NCBI RefSeq assembly: GCF_038502225.1
Contig: NC_091378.1
Span: 1,922,744 to 1,986,743 of the forward strand
Direction of reading: 5' to 3'
Source: Cherax quadricarinatus
Lineage: Eukaryota; Arthropoda; Malacostraca; Decapoda; Parastacidae
Length of the DNA stretch: 64,000 nt
Under the pieces are notes generated by a model that made no database searches, had not been told where the DNA came from, and saw only the letters and a list, made by a program, of their open reading frames with translations. The position numbers were made by a program, and so were the translations under genes. Positions 33,405-45,121 of the stretch are shown here, one piece after another. Numbering within the stretch: the stretch's first letter is position 1; each line of letters begins with the position of its first letter.

Positions 33405-33920
33405 CTAGTGAACACTGAGAGGTGTAGGTGGGGGTGTGTGTGCTGGCTTGCCTGTCACTTGACACACGTGGCAACGTCGCACATGATCAGCTACTGTTTC
33501 CTTCATCTTTGGCCAAGTAAAAAGTTTTGCCAGTTTACCGAGTGTCTTCTTGACACCCAAATGTCCTCCTATGGGACTATTGTGAGCAAAATCAATGGCT
33601 TGCTCACGAAATGTAACTGGTAACACTACGAGATGCTTGACTGTGGTGGAAACACTATCAGCTGACAACTTACATGTATTTTTCTCCATCAGTACAACGT
33701 TACTATAATAGTAACAATTATCAAGATCCTTTGCTTCACTCTCAGTAACTGCTATATCTCTCAGTCTTTCCAGTGACTTATCAACAAACTGATCCTTGAT
33801 TAAATCATCATGAATAAGAAATTTAACATCAGTTGTGTCCTGATTAGGTCGCTGACAGGGGGGAGTTGGTGTTAATGATCCTGGGCGCAGAACATCACTA
33901 AACAACATATTCAAGCCCAA
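33405..33920 (-). CDS. Gypsy integrase N-terminal region (partial)
   Basis: Open frame of 171 codons. The end carries an HHCC zinc-binding module: HNSPIGGHLG with two His, then RRCHVCQ with two Cys, spaced by LAKLFTWPKMKE, as in Ty3/Gypsy integrases. The upstream part resembles the linker before integrase. The catalytic DDE core that should follow is absent; the frame ends 15 residues after the zinc finger and RNase H sequence follows. This is a fragment and not a working enzyme. Confidence 0.8.
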   Translation of the reverse strand: MGLNMLFSDVLRPGSLTPTPPCQRPNQDTTDVKFLIHDDLIKDQFVDKSLERLRDIAVTESEAKDLDNCYYYSNVVLMEKNTCKLSADSVSTTVKHLVVLPVTFREQAIDFAHNSPIGGHLGVKKTLGKLAKLFTWPKMKETVADHVRRCHVCQVTGKPAHTPPPTPLSVH

Positions 33921-34061
33921 ATCATTGTCATACTAACTCAACAGGAGACAAGGATGGTTGTTGTATCTTTGACATAGCTCTAGTAATTGTGCTGAGAGGA
34001 AATAAAATAGGTTTCTCTCTACAAGCTTCAATGGCATAATTATCATCAGTGTTATTATCAA

Positions 34062-34385
34062 TCACAAGTGGTTCTTTACATATACCAGCATGAAGGATAT
34101 CAACAAGTCCACTGACCTGATGGGAAATACACCACTGGATATACCCACTGAAATATAACCAGTATAATAGCTTGTTTGAATATAAACTTTGTGCAAAGGT
34201 ACTTTTATAACAGCCCCTCCATAGGCTTCTAACAATACATCTATCTTGGTATAGGTATCATCAGTTATGGGCAGTACATCTTCTCTCAATAAAATAAGAT
34301 AACTGCCAGTGTCTCTGAAAGCAATTATCTCAGTTAGATGTGATTCGTCAAACCCTACTTTACCTCTCGAAAAGTAAGGGCTCAT
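34062..34385 (-). CDS. Gypsy aspartic protease region (partial)
   Basis: Open frame of 107 codons with FRDTGSY, the DTG/S active-site triad of retroviral-type proteases. Hydrophobic strands (YLILL) and a GGAVIKV stretch follow. It lies directly after gag on the minus strand. The frame between 34061 and 33921 remains readable as a linker up to a stop. The protease would mature the Gag-Pol product; activity here is unlikely given the rest of the element. Confidence 0.7.
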   Translation of the reverse strand: MSPYFSRGKVGFDESHLTEIIAFRDTGSYLILLREDVLPITDDTYTKIDVLLEAYGGAVIKVPLHKVYIQTSYYTGYISVGISSGVFPIRSVDLLISFMLVYVKNHL

Positions 34386-34427
34386 CGCTGAACGAATCTT
34401 TTCGTCAGATACACTTTCTGATGCTAG

Positions 34428-35844
34428 TCATCTGTTCTGAGTAATATTATCTAAAACAGTAGGATCAGAGGTATTAATAGGATTTTGGTGCCTTTGTTGC
34501 TTGGAAGAGGATACGACTTGTGTGGGGGCGCCAGCCGCATGACTGCTTTTCATATCTCTTTCTAACTTATAGCAATACTCTCTAGCATGTCCTTTTCTGT
34601 TACAATAGGTACATTTAACTATCTTCTTCTCGATATCAGATTTCTGTCTAGTCACAGAGGCAGATACAGGCTTGTGAGTTTTCCTGGTAAAGGTACGAGA
34701 AGTTACAGTAGCAGATACATCAGGCCGGCAATGAGCAGCTGATTTAGGTTGCCAACTTCTAGGACAATTTTTAGTTACCTTGTTTCTCTGTGTTTTAGCA
34801 CGTACAAGTTTGTGAGAAATCTCGTAATTGTCTGCTAATGCTGCAGTTTCCAGAATATCCGAGGTAGTATGATCGATCAGATATTCTTGTATGTCAGCAG
34901 ACATACAGTTGTTAAACTCTTCGTGAAGTAACAACTGAACAAGGCTGTCGTAGTTGTAACATTTCGCAGATCTACACCACCTCTCAAATGCAACTTTTTT
35001 CTCACGAGCAAACTCTACACAAGTTTGATCTTGTCGTTGTTGTAACGTACGAAATGCGTTTTGATAACTTACAGATAACAAGTTATACGTCTCTAGAATA
35101 GTTTGCTTGACTAATGTACTTGGCAAATGGTAAAGCAGCAGTACAAGTTTGAGCTCTTCCTGTCAAAGCTGTGTGCAACAAGGTAGCCCAGTGCTTACGT
35201 GGCCAGCTCATAGCATGTGCCTGGTTCTCAAACACATCAAAATAGGTGTCTAAGTCACTCTCAAAAAACTTAGGAACCATGGATGCAGCTTTCTGCACAT
35301 TAAATGTGTCCTGTGATCTATCAGTCTGTTGTCTTCCAAGACGAATATTTTCTCTCTGGAAATCTTCTTCGTTCAATTTCCTCTGTGCCTCTATTTGTGC
35401 AGTCTGCAACATAAAGAGGAGTTCCAACCTCTCAAACTGTTCCTGAGAGATAGGACCAGTGGGTAATGGAGGAGTAAGGAATCTAACGTATGAGTTTGGA
35501 CGTTCCTTAGGTCGGACACCTCGTCCAGCCGTCTCTAGAGAGTCTAGATCTGGTCTAGGATAAGTAGATACAGGTGTATCATACACGGTACTAGTATGAG
35601 GCTGAGTCATCCAACCAGCTATACTCTGTACTATGGTGTCAGTGAGGCGGGAATAATCAGACATCTCTGTATGAGCAGGAAACAATATATCTTTAATTAA
35701 CGCTCTGACAGTTTCTGCGGTGTAATTCCTGTTATACGTCACACCGAGATATTTGGCTACTTGCCAACACGTCTGAAGTTTTAATGTACTTAACTCAGAA
35801 AAAGTCAGAGTATCAATTAACTGTTTCACTTTGGCATACATCAC
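34428..35844 (-). pseudogene. Gypsy gag with zinc knuckle, one frameshift
   Basis: The first frame (35844-35083) encodes the capsid-like part, with HWATLLHTALTGRAQ typical of SCAN-like Gypsy capsids. The second (35126-34428) continues with LVKQTILETYNLLSVSYQ and ends in a basic region with a zinc knuckle C-X2-C-X4-H-X4-C (CTYCNRKGHAREYC). The two overlap by 44 bp in different frames, so a frameshift lies near 35100. Gag would package element RNA in the cytoplasm. Confidence 0.8.
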
Positions 35845-36130
35845 GAAAATAAATGTACTACGAGAGAGTGATTATGGGAAACTATAATCCTAATAGAAAT
35901 TTTAGTGTTAGTTGTCTTAGAGCTAGAGCTCATAAACAGTATTTCCATCACCTTGGATCAAGAGACTCAGTCAGGTACATACATCCACCTGGTATGTTGT
36001 ACAAGACTAAACTCAAAGTCTTCAGATTAGGAAAGTACTCGAAGTGTTTGATCATAGAGTTACTAGTATGTCAAACTGGACAATTTCTCCAACACCTTGG
36101 ATCAAGAGCCTCCCGGACAGCCCCCCCATT

Positions 36131-37331
36131 TGTTACAAAAGACGCGATTCTAAAAGCTTAGAGATCTCCAGTGAATACTAGAAAGGACTGCCCTTCTAGC
36201 ATTCAGCCTGTTACTGGGTTTTCATAATTAGTCAGTATCCTTGTCCAATTATACATTAGAATTCAGCATGATTCAATAGTGCTTCAGGATTACAACTGGT
36301 AGGCTACTAATTAAAATTTAATAAATTTAGTAAGTATCGTCTAGAAGTATATCATCAAATTAAATTAAATTAATCCATTCGAACAAATTAATAATAATCA
36401 CTTCTCTCATATACAATAGTATTGTGCTGAAAGCACATATCACATTTATAATTCTTAAGTACCGTCTGGTACATTAACATTTAAAAAGATATTACAAATA
36501 TATACAAGTAAGTTTGTGTGTATGTGTGTAAGTGCTCTAAGTAGTTCGCTATGTCTCAAGACTTGACTAGACTTAAACAAGTGACTGATAAAGTCCTCAA
36601 ATAAACTAACTTCTTGACCAACTGGCAGTCAGAACAGTCTGCTTGAACAATAAAAAGAATGCTAAACCCAATAGCAATATAACAAGCAACTGCGACACAG
36701 AATCAGGAACAAGGAGATAATATATAAGTAGGGACCATCTGCAGATCCTCCACAAAAGTCACAAAACTCCCATACAACTGAATCTAAGTTCAGCATAAGA
36801 AAATCCCCGACTGTGATAATACACAGATACCAGTACAAGTTAGGTCAGAAGCTACAGCTCAGGACCTGAGTTGCTCAGAGTGTCTAAACGACACACAACC
36901 TCAGTACAATGTCGAAAATCACTAAGTCTATACAATGTTCTGTGAACAGAGTATCACAGAACCTACAAGAAAGCTAGAGACGGTCTTCCAACAAAGGCCT
37001 ATAAGGGAAATTTAGGCACTTTGTCTGGAATACGTACAACCACCCAGCGAGTCTAGACCAGACTGAATACTTCAGGCGAGGTGAGGACACCCCCCCCCCT
37101 CAATCACGTGATAGCTCCATGGACAGCTGCAGCTCAGAAACAGAAGCCGGCAGTCTAACGAGCCACAAGCGATAATTACAGTAGTTAGACAATCAAGACT
37201 TGAACTGAGCACATATGTTACATCCTACCTAACAAAAGGAAGCTAAGTCAAATAACAATATAAAGCAATACATTTACGATTTAGCTATTATCGCAAATAC
37301 AAGCAATATAAAATTATATGAAAAGGTAATA

Positions 37332-37385
<54 letters not shown>

Positions 37386-37869
37386 CAACAAGTCGGCCGT
37401 CTCCCACCGAGGCAGGGTGACCCAAAAAAGAAAGAAAACAATTTTCTTCTTATTCTTTTTAGTAATCTTTACAGGAAAAGGGGTTACTAGCCCATTGTTC
37501 CCGGCATTTTAGTTGACTTTTACAACACGCATGGCTTACGGAGGAAAGATTCTTATTCCACTTCCCCATGGATATAAAAGGAAAAGTAATAAGACCAAGA
37601 ACTATTAAGATAAAATCAAAGAAAACTCAGATGAGTGTGTATAAATAAATGTGTACATGTATGTGTAGTGTGACCTAAGTGTAAGTAGAAGTAGCAAGAC
37701 ATGCCTGTAATCTTGCATATTTATGAGACAGACAAAAGACATCAGCAATCCTACCATCATGTAAAACAATCACAGGCTTTCGTTTTACACTCACTTGGCA
37801 GGACGGTAGTACCTCCCTGGATGGTTGCTGTCTACCAACCTACTACCTACAATTATATATATGCAATTA

Positions 37870-37931
<62 letters not shown>

Positions 37932-37968
37932 CATATTAATCATTGCAACCCATTCAGGGGTTGCAACA
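36131..37968 (-). repeat. 5' LTR of the Gypsy element, holding a mini-LINE
   Basis: Matches the 3' LTR from TGTTA at 36131 to CAACA at 37968, with an (AT)n stretch at about 37870-37925 expanded here. For the minus-oriented element this is the promoter-bearing LTR. The expected primer-binding site just inside it is G-rich on the minus strand (TGGGGGGGCTGTC); I cannot assign a tRNA. Confidence 0.9.
37339..37850 (-). mobile_element. Mini-LINE of subfamily B (5' UTR joined to 3' tail)
   Basis: Minus-strand order: 5' terminus at 37850, the complete B-type 5' UTR down to the Lys-rich AAGAAGAAAATTG region just before the ORF, then at once the tail hairpin, GGCCGACTTGTTG and an A-run of about 45. 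AATTATAT flanks it (37331-37338, 37851-37858). The whole ORF and most of the 3' UTR are missing. Its internal junction differs from that of S2 and S3, so it arose independently. Confidence 0.9.
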
Positions 37969-38816
37969 TGAATGTATTCAGATATTTGAGAGTGGACGTG
38001 TCAGCGGATGGGTCTATGAAAGATGAGGTGAATCATAGAATTGATGAGGGGAAAAGGGTGAGTGGTGCACTTAGGAGTCTGTGGACACAAAGAATTTTGT
38101 CCTTGGAGGCAAAGAGGGGAATGTATGTGAGTATAGTTTTACCAACGCTCTTATATGGGTGTGAAGCATGGGTGATGAATGTTGCAGCGAGGAGAAGGCT
38201 GGAGGCAGTGGAGATGTCATGTCTGAGGGCAATGTGTGGTGTGAATATAATGCAGAGAATTCGTAGTTTGGAAGTTAGGAGGAGGTGCGGGATTACCAAA
38301 ACTGTTGTCCAGAGGGCTGAGGAAGGGTTGTTGAGGTGGTTCGGACATGTAGAGAGAATGGAGCGAAACAGAATGACTTCAAGAGTGTATCAGTCTGTAG
38401 TGGAAGGAAGGCGGGGTAGGGGTCGGCCTAGGAAAGGTTGGAGGGAGGGGGTAAAGGAGGTTTTGTGTGTGAAGGGCTTGGACTTCCAGCAGGCATGCGT
38501 GAGCGTGTTTGATAGGAGTGAATGGAGACAAATGGTTTTTAATACTTGACGTGCTGTTGGAGTGTGAGCAAAGTAACATTTATGAAGGGATTCAGGGAAA
38601 CCGGCAGGCCGGACTTGAGTCCTGAAGATGGGAAGTACAGTGCCTGCACTCTGAAGGAGGGGTGTTAATGTTGCAGTTTAAAAACTGTAGTGTAAAGCAC
38701 CCTTCTGGCAAGACAGTGATGGAGTGAATGATGGTGAAAGTTTTTCTTTTTCGGGCCACCCTGCCTTGGTGGGAATCGGCCAGTGTGATAATAAAAAAAA
38801 ATATTAATTACCTTTT

Positions 38817-39242
38817 ATTAATAATATAAAAATTTGGAATTTTATTATTTTTGAGATCCTGTTCTTTCGAGAAATTCACAAGCGCTAGCACATCAAACCA
38901 TAAATACAATAACTATGATAAAAAAAGAATAGTAAAGTTTATATTCAGGAGTGACAGTATGATTCAGCAATCCACATTAGCTTTACTATGTTAAGATTTA
39001 CTCTTTCAGCAGTATGACTGCCAGGATCAGAAAAAAGATGAGCTTTCAGCTGAGACTTAAAAACACAAACAGATTTCTTGCTCTTAACAGATACTGGTTA
39101 TATGTGTTATACAGTTTGGGAGCTACGTAAGAAATGATTTCCCTCTTACCCTATGAAAGGGTCCACAGTAATTCATAGAAACATCCGAGACTGATAGAAA
39201 AGGTACAAGCATAAGAAAAGGTACAAGCATATCAGGAAAATA
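38817..39242. other. Intron sequence, mostly nondescript
   Basis: Flank of LINE A2, AT-rich. Weak similarity on the minus strand to the decayed LINE at 39499 is possible but not convincing. Confidence 0.4.
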
Positions 39243-39445
39243 CAGTGGACCCCCGCATAACGATCACCTCCGAATGCGACCAATTATGTAAGTGTATTTA
39301 TGTAAGTGCGTTTGTACGTGTATGTTTGGGGGTCTGAAATGGACTAATCTACTTCACAATATTCCTTATGGGAACAAATTCGGTCAGCACTGGCACCTGA
39401 ACATACTTCTGGAGTGAAAAAATATCGTTAACCGGGGGTCCACTG
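39243..39445. mobile_element. 203-bp Tigger-type MITE
   Basis: Ends CAGTGGACCCCCGCATAACG and AACCGGGGGTCCACTG, with TA on both sides (39241-39242, 39446-39447). No coding sequence. It is the reverse-complement orientation of the MITE at 45556-45758, with identical length. Confidence 0.92.
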
Positions 39446-39498
39446 TACTTGGGTTCTTTAAACTTCATAGCTTTAAATGTTAATAAACATTGTTTAAA

Positions 39499-40680
39499 TT
39501 AAATTCTTGCCTTGATAGGAAGCCAAGGCAGCTGATACAAGTAAGGACTAGTAGGAACTCCATGTGGGAGTGAAAATACAAGTCTAGCTGCACAATTCAG
39601 TACAGACTTCAGTCTTTTAGTCAAATAATTAGGCAAACCTGCAAAGAAACAATTGCAAAAATCAGCTTGAGAGAAAGTTTCCTGATATACTCTGTATATC
39701 AGGATACTTTCTAAATGCACAGAAATTACAAATTGATATGCCCAGCCAATAACAATGAAAAATCCAGGTAAGCACACAGATCTTTGACTGATCCCACAAG
39801 CTGCAAACTAGCAGTACCACAATCAGAGGGACCAAAATCTCCAATCTGTATTCCCTAACATTTGCACTGATAATCAGAATCATTGTCTTATCCTCATTTA
39901 GTTTAAATTTTCTGTTTGTCATCCAAGTCTGAACATCCAGCAAAAGAAAACTGAAACAGAATTTTGCATATTCCACATTCAAAACCCAAATGTAGATCCG
40001 TGTATCACCACATAAAATTGATAATCAGTCCCATGGGCATCCATCAGTAAGGCTTAACTAATAGCTTATACAGTAAACAACATTGGTCCAAGAGCAGAAC
40101 CGAGGAATGCTATAAGTCAAAGGAGATGGCTCAAATATGAAATCCTGGACTGCCACTTGATAAGACCAGCCAAAAAGATATGATTCGAAGGCGACAAAGC
40201 CATATCCCTAGGTCTACAAATTCAGCAGAGAGATCTAACAAAATTACCAGCAATGTATTTTCTAAGCAGTATTTACTACCAGTTCATTATAATCTTGCAT
40301 AAAACCATCTCGGCTGAATGAAATGGTTTATACACAGACTGAACACACAGTAGAACATTACTCCGTTCCAGAAAAAGGAAACAGTTGATGAAGAATAGCA
40401 TTCTCAATCAATTTTGAAAGGAATGAAATATTTGAAAGAGAGACATTGTAATCTCTGCATCAAGCCATCTCATCTGAATGAAATGGTTTATATGCAGACT
40501 GAACACATGGTAGAACATTACTCCTCTCCCAAAACAGGAAACAACTGTTAAAAAATAAGTGTTCAATCAGTTTTGAAAGGAATGAAAGGTTTGAAACAGG
40601 ATGACAGTGTATCATGTTTTCTGACTCAAGGGAAGGCGTCTTGAGAAATGGACGAAGCAAAGATAGTTTAATCCTGAAAC
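39499..40680 (-). pseudogene. Decayed CR1-like LINE reverse transcriptase
   Basis: Scattered minus-strand fragments in several frames show HPVSNLSFLSKLIEH (RT block), QSAYKPFHSDE, WMTNRKFKLNEDKT and LPNYLTKRLKSVLNCAAR with LPWLPIKARI. These are the usual successive blocks of CR1/L2-type RT C-terminal halves. Frameshifts and stops are many. About 150 bp is duplicated in tandem (about 40290-40440 and 40445-40600). It is much older than the RTE-like copies. Confidence 0.75.
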
Positions 40681-40840
40681 CGATGAGAAATACAGTATGG
40701 TTATCAATAAATAAATAAATGCTTTATTTCCACATGATACAGAATTGGATGACATTGAATAGTATGTATGTGTATGTGGAAAACCCATGTTCATACAGAG
40801 CATGTTGAGCAAGCCAAAACCTAATACAACATTATTATTA

Positions 40841-43800
40841 TTTTTTTTATTATCACACTGGCCGATTCCCACCAAGGCAGGGTGGCCCGAAAAAGAAAAA
40901 CTTTCACCATCATTCACTCCATCACTGTCTTGCCAGAAGGGTGCTTTACACTACAGTTTTTAAACTGCAACATTAACACCCCTCCTTCAGAATGCAGACA
41001 CTGTACTTCCCATCTCCAGGACTCAAGTCTGGCCTGCCGGTTTCCCTGAACCCCTTCATAAATGTTACTTTGCTCACACTCCAACAGCACGTTAAGTATT
41101 AAAAACCATTTGTCTCCATTCACTCCTATCAAACACGCTCACGCATGCCTGCTGGAAGTCCAAGCCCCTCGCACACAAAACCTCCTTTACCCCCTCCCTC
41201 CAACCTTTCCTAGGCCGACCCCTACCCCGCTTTCCTTCCACTACAGACTGATACACTCTTGAAGTCACTCTGTTTCGCTCCATTCTCTCTACATGTCCGA
41301 ACCACCTCAACAACCCTTCCTCAGCCCTCTGGGCAACAGTTTTGGTAATCCCACACCTCCTCCTAACTTCCAAACTACGAATTCTCTGCATTATATTCAC
41401 ACCACACATTGACCTCAGACATGACATCTCCACTGCCTCCAGCCTTGTCCTCGCTGCAACATTCATCACCCATGCTTCACATGCATATAAGAGCATTGGT
41501 AAAACTATACTCTCATACATTCCCCTCTTTGCCTCCAAGGACAAAGTTCTTTGTGTCCACAGACTCATAAGTGCACCACTCACCCTTTTCCCCTCATCAA
41601 TTCTATGATTCAGGTCATCTTTCATAGACCCATCCGCTGACAAGTCCACTCCCATACATCTGAATACATTCACCTCCTCCATACTCTCTCCCTCCAATCT
41701 GATATCCAATCTTTCATCACTTAATCTTTTTGTTATCCTCATAACCTTACTCTTTCCTGTATTCACTTTTAATTTTCTTCTTTTGCACACCCTACCAAAT
41801 TCATCCACCAATCTCTGCAACTTCTCTTCAGAATCTCCCAAGAGCACAGTGTCATCAGCAAAGAGCAACTGTGACAACTCCCGCTTTATGTGTGATTCTT
41901 TATCTTTTAACTCCACGCCTCTTGCCAAGACCCTCGCATTTACTTCTCTTACAACCCCATCTATAAATATATTAAACAACCACGGTGACATCACACATCC
42001 TTGTCTAAGGCCTACTTTTACTGGGAAATAATTTCCCTCTTTCCTACATACTCTAACTTGAGCCTCACTATCCTCGTAAAAACTCTTCACTGCTTTCAGT
42101 AACCTACCTCCTATACCATACACCTGCAACATCTGCCACATTGCCCCCCTATCCACCCTGTCATATGCCTTTTCCAAATCCATAAATGCCACAAAGACCT
42201 CTTTAGCCTTATCTAAATACTGTTCACTTATATGTTTCACTGCAAACACCTGGTCCACACACCCCCTACCTTTCCTAAAGCCTCCTTGTTCATCTGCTAT
42301 CCTATTCTCCATCTTACTCTTAATTCTTTCAATAATAACTCTACCATACACTTTACCAGGTATACTCAACAGACTTATCTCCCTATAATTTTTGCACTCT
42401 CTTTTGTCCCCTTTGCCTTTATACAAAGGAACTATGCATGCTCTCTGCCAATCCCTAGGTACCTTACCCTCTTCCATGCATTTATCAAATAATTGCACCA
42501 ACTACTCCAAAACTATATCCCCACCTGCTTTTAACATTTCTATCTTTATCCCATCAATCCCGGCTGCCTTACCCCCTTTCATTTTACCCACTGCCTCACT
42601 AACTTCCCCCACACTCACAACTGGCTCTTCCTCACTCCTACAAGATATTATTCCTCCTTGCCCTATACAAGAAATCACAGCTTCCCTATCTTCATCAACA
42701 TTTAACAATTCCTCAAAATATTCCCTCCATCTTCCCAATACGTCTAACTCTCCATTTAATAACTCTCCTCTCCTATTTTTAACTGACAAATCCATTTGTT
42801 CTCTAGGCTTCCTTAACTTGTTAATCTCACTCCAAAACTTTTTCTTATTTTCAACAAAATTTGTTGATAACATCTCACCCACTCTCTCATTTGCTCTCTT
42901 TTTACATTGCTTCACCACTCTCTTAACCTCTCTCTTTTTCTCCATATACTCTTCCCTCCTTGCATCACTTCTACTTTGTAAAAACTTCTCATATGCTAAC
43001 TTTTTCTCCCTTACTACTCTCTTTACATCATCATTCCACCAATCGCTCCTCTTCCCTCCTGCACCCACTTTCCTGTAACCACAAACTTCTGCTAAACACT
43101 CTTAACACTACATTTTTAAACCTACCCCATACCTCTTCAACCCTATTGCCTATGCTCTGATTAGCCCATCTATCCTCCAATAGCTGTTTATATCTTACCC
43201 TTACTGCCTCCTCTTTTAGTTTATAAACCTTCACCTCTCTCTCTTCCCTGATGCTTCTATTCTCCTTGTATCCCATCTACCTTTTACTCTCAGTGTAGCT
43301 ACAACTAGAAAGTGATCTGATATATCTGTGGCCCCTCTATAAACATGTACATCCTGAAGTCTACTCAACAGTCTTTTATCTACCAATACATAATCCAACA
43401 AACTACTGTCATTTCGCCCTACATCATATCTTGTGTACTTATTTATCCTCTTTTTCTTAAAATATGTATTACCTATAACTAAACCCCTTTCTATATAAAG
43501 TTCAATCAAAGGGCTCCCATTATCATTTACACCTGGTACCCCAAACTTACCTACCACACCCTCTCTAAAAGTTTCTCCTACTTTAGCATTCAGGTCCCCT
43601 ACCACAATTACTCTCTCACTTGGTTCAAAGGCTCCTATACATTCACTTAACATCTCCCAAAATAGCTCTCTCTCCTCTGCATTCCTCTCTTCTCCAAGTG
43701 CATACACGCTTATTATGACCCACTTTTTGCATCCAACCTTTACTTTAATCCACATAATTCTTGAATTTACACATTCATATTCTCTTTTCTCCTTCCATAA

Positions 43801-44358
43801 CTGATCCTTCAACATTACTGCTACCCCTTCCTTTGCTCTAACTCTCAGATACTCCAGATTTAATCCCATTTATTTCCCCCCACCGAAACTCCCCTACCCC
43901 CTTCAGCTTTGTTTCGCTTAGGGCCAGGACATCCAACTTCTTTTCATTCATAACATCAGCAATCATCTGTTTCTTGTCATCCGCACTACATCCACGCACA
44001 TTCAAGCATCCCAGTTTTATAAAGTTTTTCTTCTCTTTTTTTAGTAAATGTCTACAGGAGAAGGGGTTACTAGCCCATTGCTCCCGGCATTTTAGTCGCC
44101 TCATACGACATGCATGGCTTACGGAGGAAAGATTCTTTTCCACTTCCCCATGGACAATAGAAGAAATAAAGAAGAACAAGAGCTATTTAGAAAAAGGAGA
44201 AAAACCTAGATGTACGTATATGTATATGCATGTGCATGTCTGTGAAGTGTGACCAAAGTGTAAGTAGGAGTAGCAAGATATCCCTGTTATCTAGCGTGTT
44301 TATGAGACAGAAAAGGAAACCAGCCATCCTACCATCATGCAAAACAGTTACAGGTTTC
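40841..44358 (-). mobile_element. LINE subfamily A copy A4, nearly full length
   Basis: Minus strand from a 5' UTR that begins near 44358 (about 100 bp short of the full terminus) to the tail hairpin and A/T-rich end at 40841. Most of the coding region is present but damaged. It preserves an uninterrupted frame from the 5' UTR into the endonuclease. Confidence 0.9.
41092..44179 (-). pseudogene. LINE A endonuclease-RT, several lesions
   Basis: Minus-strand open pieces: 44179-43838 (5' extension plus NVRG), 43869-43231 (endonuclease with GDLNAK and SDH), 43276-43031, 43068-42502 (linker and early RT), 42501-41092 (RT with FADDTVLLGD and C-terminus). Frameshifts lie near 43850, 43250 and 43095, and TGG-to-TAG near 42502. 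In this copy the endonuclease frame reaches upstream to an ATG (MRRLKCREQWASN), a candidate for the real start codon. Confidence 0.88.
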
Positions 44359-44698
44359 AAGGCAGGGTGACCCAAAAAGAAAGAAAAAACTTTTGTCATC
44401 ATTCAACACTCAACATCACTTATACATAATCGCTGTCTTTACAGAGGCACTCAGATACGGCAGTTTAGATGTCCCTCCAAACTTCCAATACCCCAGACCC
44501 CTCCTTTAAAGTGCTGGTATTGTACTTCTCACTTTCAGGGCTCAAGTCCGGCTGACCTGTTTCCCTGAATCCCTTCAGAAAATATTACCCTGTTCACACT
44601 CCAACATCTCGTCAGGTCCCAAAAACCATTTGTTTCCATTCACTGCTATCGAACAGGCTCACACATGCCTGCTGCATGTCCAGGCCCCTTGTACATAA
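44359..44698 (-). mobile_element. LINE subfamily B 3'-end fragment
   Basis: Minus-strand match to the last coding codons and 3' UTR of LINE B (GGAGTGTGAACAGGG, CAAACTTCC block, tail start). It abuts the truncated 5' end of LINE A4. Confidence 0.75.
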
Positions 44699-44795
44699 TA
44701 GTGAAGGTGTTGAATGATGATTAAAGTGTTTCTTTCTTTTTTTTGGGTCACCCTGCTTCAGTGGGAGACAACCAGCGTGTTAAAAATATTGATTA
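44699..44795 (+). mobile_element. LINE tail fragment, opposite orientation
   Basis: GTTGAATGATGATTAAAGTG, then GGGTCACCCTGCTTCAGTGG and a GTGTTAAAAAT end: the last 90 bp of a LINE, facing away from the fragment before it. Confidence 0.7.
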
Positions 44796-45121
44796 ACAAT
44801 TAAATTTACTCCACCAGTAACTATTATTATTATTACACTGAAAACTAATCACTAAACCCACAAGGGTCATATAGTGCTGCAAGGCCAGATGTGCTAAAGA
44901 TGAAATATGTGAAGATCAGATACCAGCGAGTCAGTAGTGAAGAGTAATAAAGGGAAAATAAATCAAATTTGATGTAATAAAGCTGTTGCTGGCACTCAAA
45001 GATATCTCCATTAAAGGTGAGGCTACCAATAACTATAAAGTTACTCTTTCTTAAAAAATTTGTATTAATATTTTTAATTTATACTAAACATGCTATTTTT
45101 TCTTCTTTTTTAGTAATCTTT
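44796..45121. other. Intron sequence with SINE remnant
   Basis: An ATT triplet run and CTAAACCCACAAGGGTCATA near 44855-44880 (reverse-oriented tail of the LINE-I-tail SINE family). Nothing else seen. Confidence 0.5.

Larger units (their letters stand above)
26776..37968 (-). mobile_element. Ty3/Gypsy LTR retrotransposon, internally deleted and rearranged
   Basis: Two LTRs of about 1.3 kb start TGTTA and end CAACA on the plus strand. A 5-bp duplication TGAAT (26771-26775, 37969-37973) is followed on the right by the next LINE A2 base. The coding strand is minus: gag, protease, integrase zinc finger, then an RNase H fragment. The RT palm and the integrase core are not found. LINE A3, Tigger T3 and a mini-LINE are inserted in it. 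It can move only with help from another copy. Confidence 0.92.
24254..38549 (+). pseudogene. LINE A endonuclease-RT, split in three
   Basis: Part one (24254-25450) is the endonuclease and linker; the fold-back insertion adds a stop. Part two (25637-26775) is the RT with FADDTVLLGD. The LTR element cuts it 15 codons before the LGVD block, and part three (about 37974-38549) is the C-terminus with WFGHVERM and GRPRKGW. Small changes include NVHG for NVRG at the endonuclease start and MSAW for MSPW in the RT. Reading through is impossible. Confidence 0.9.
23952..38801 (+). mobile_element. LINE subfamily A copy A2, host of a nested stack
   Basis: A perfect 15-bp duplication TATTAATTACCTTTT lies at 23937-23951 and 38802-38816. 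The LINE starts slightly truncated in its 5' UTR (TCTGTGTCATAAACACG). It is interrupted at 25451-25622 by a fold-back element and at 26776-37968 by an LTR retrotransposon, then finishes at 37974-38801 with its C-terminal code, 3' UTR, hairpin and A-run. So about 3.5 kb of LINE has become about 14.9 kb. Confidence 0.95.
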
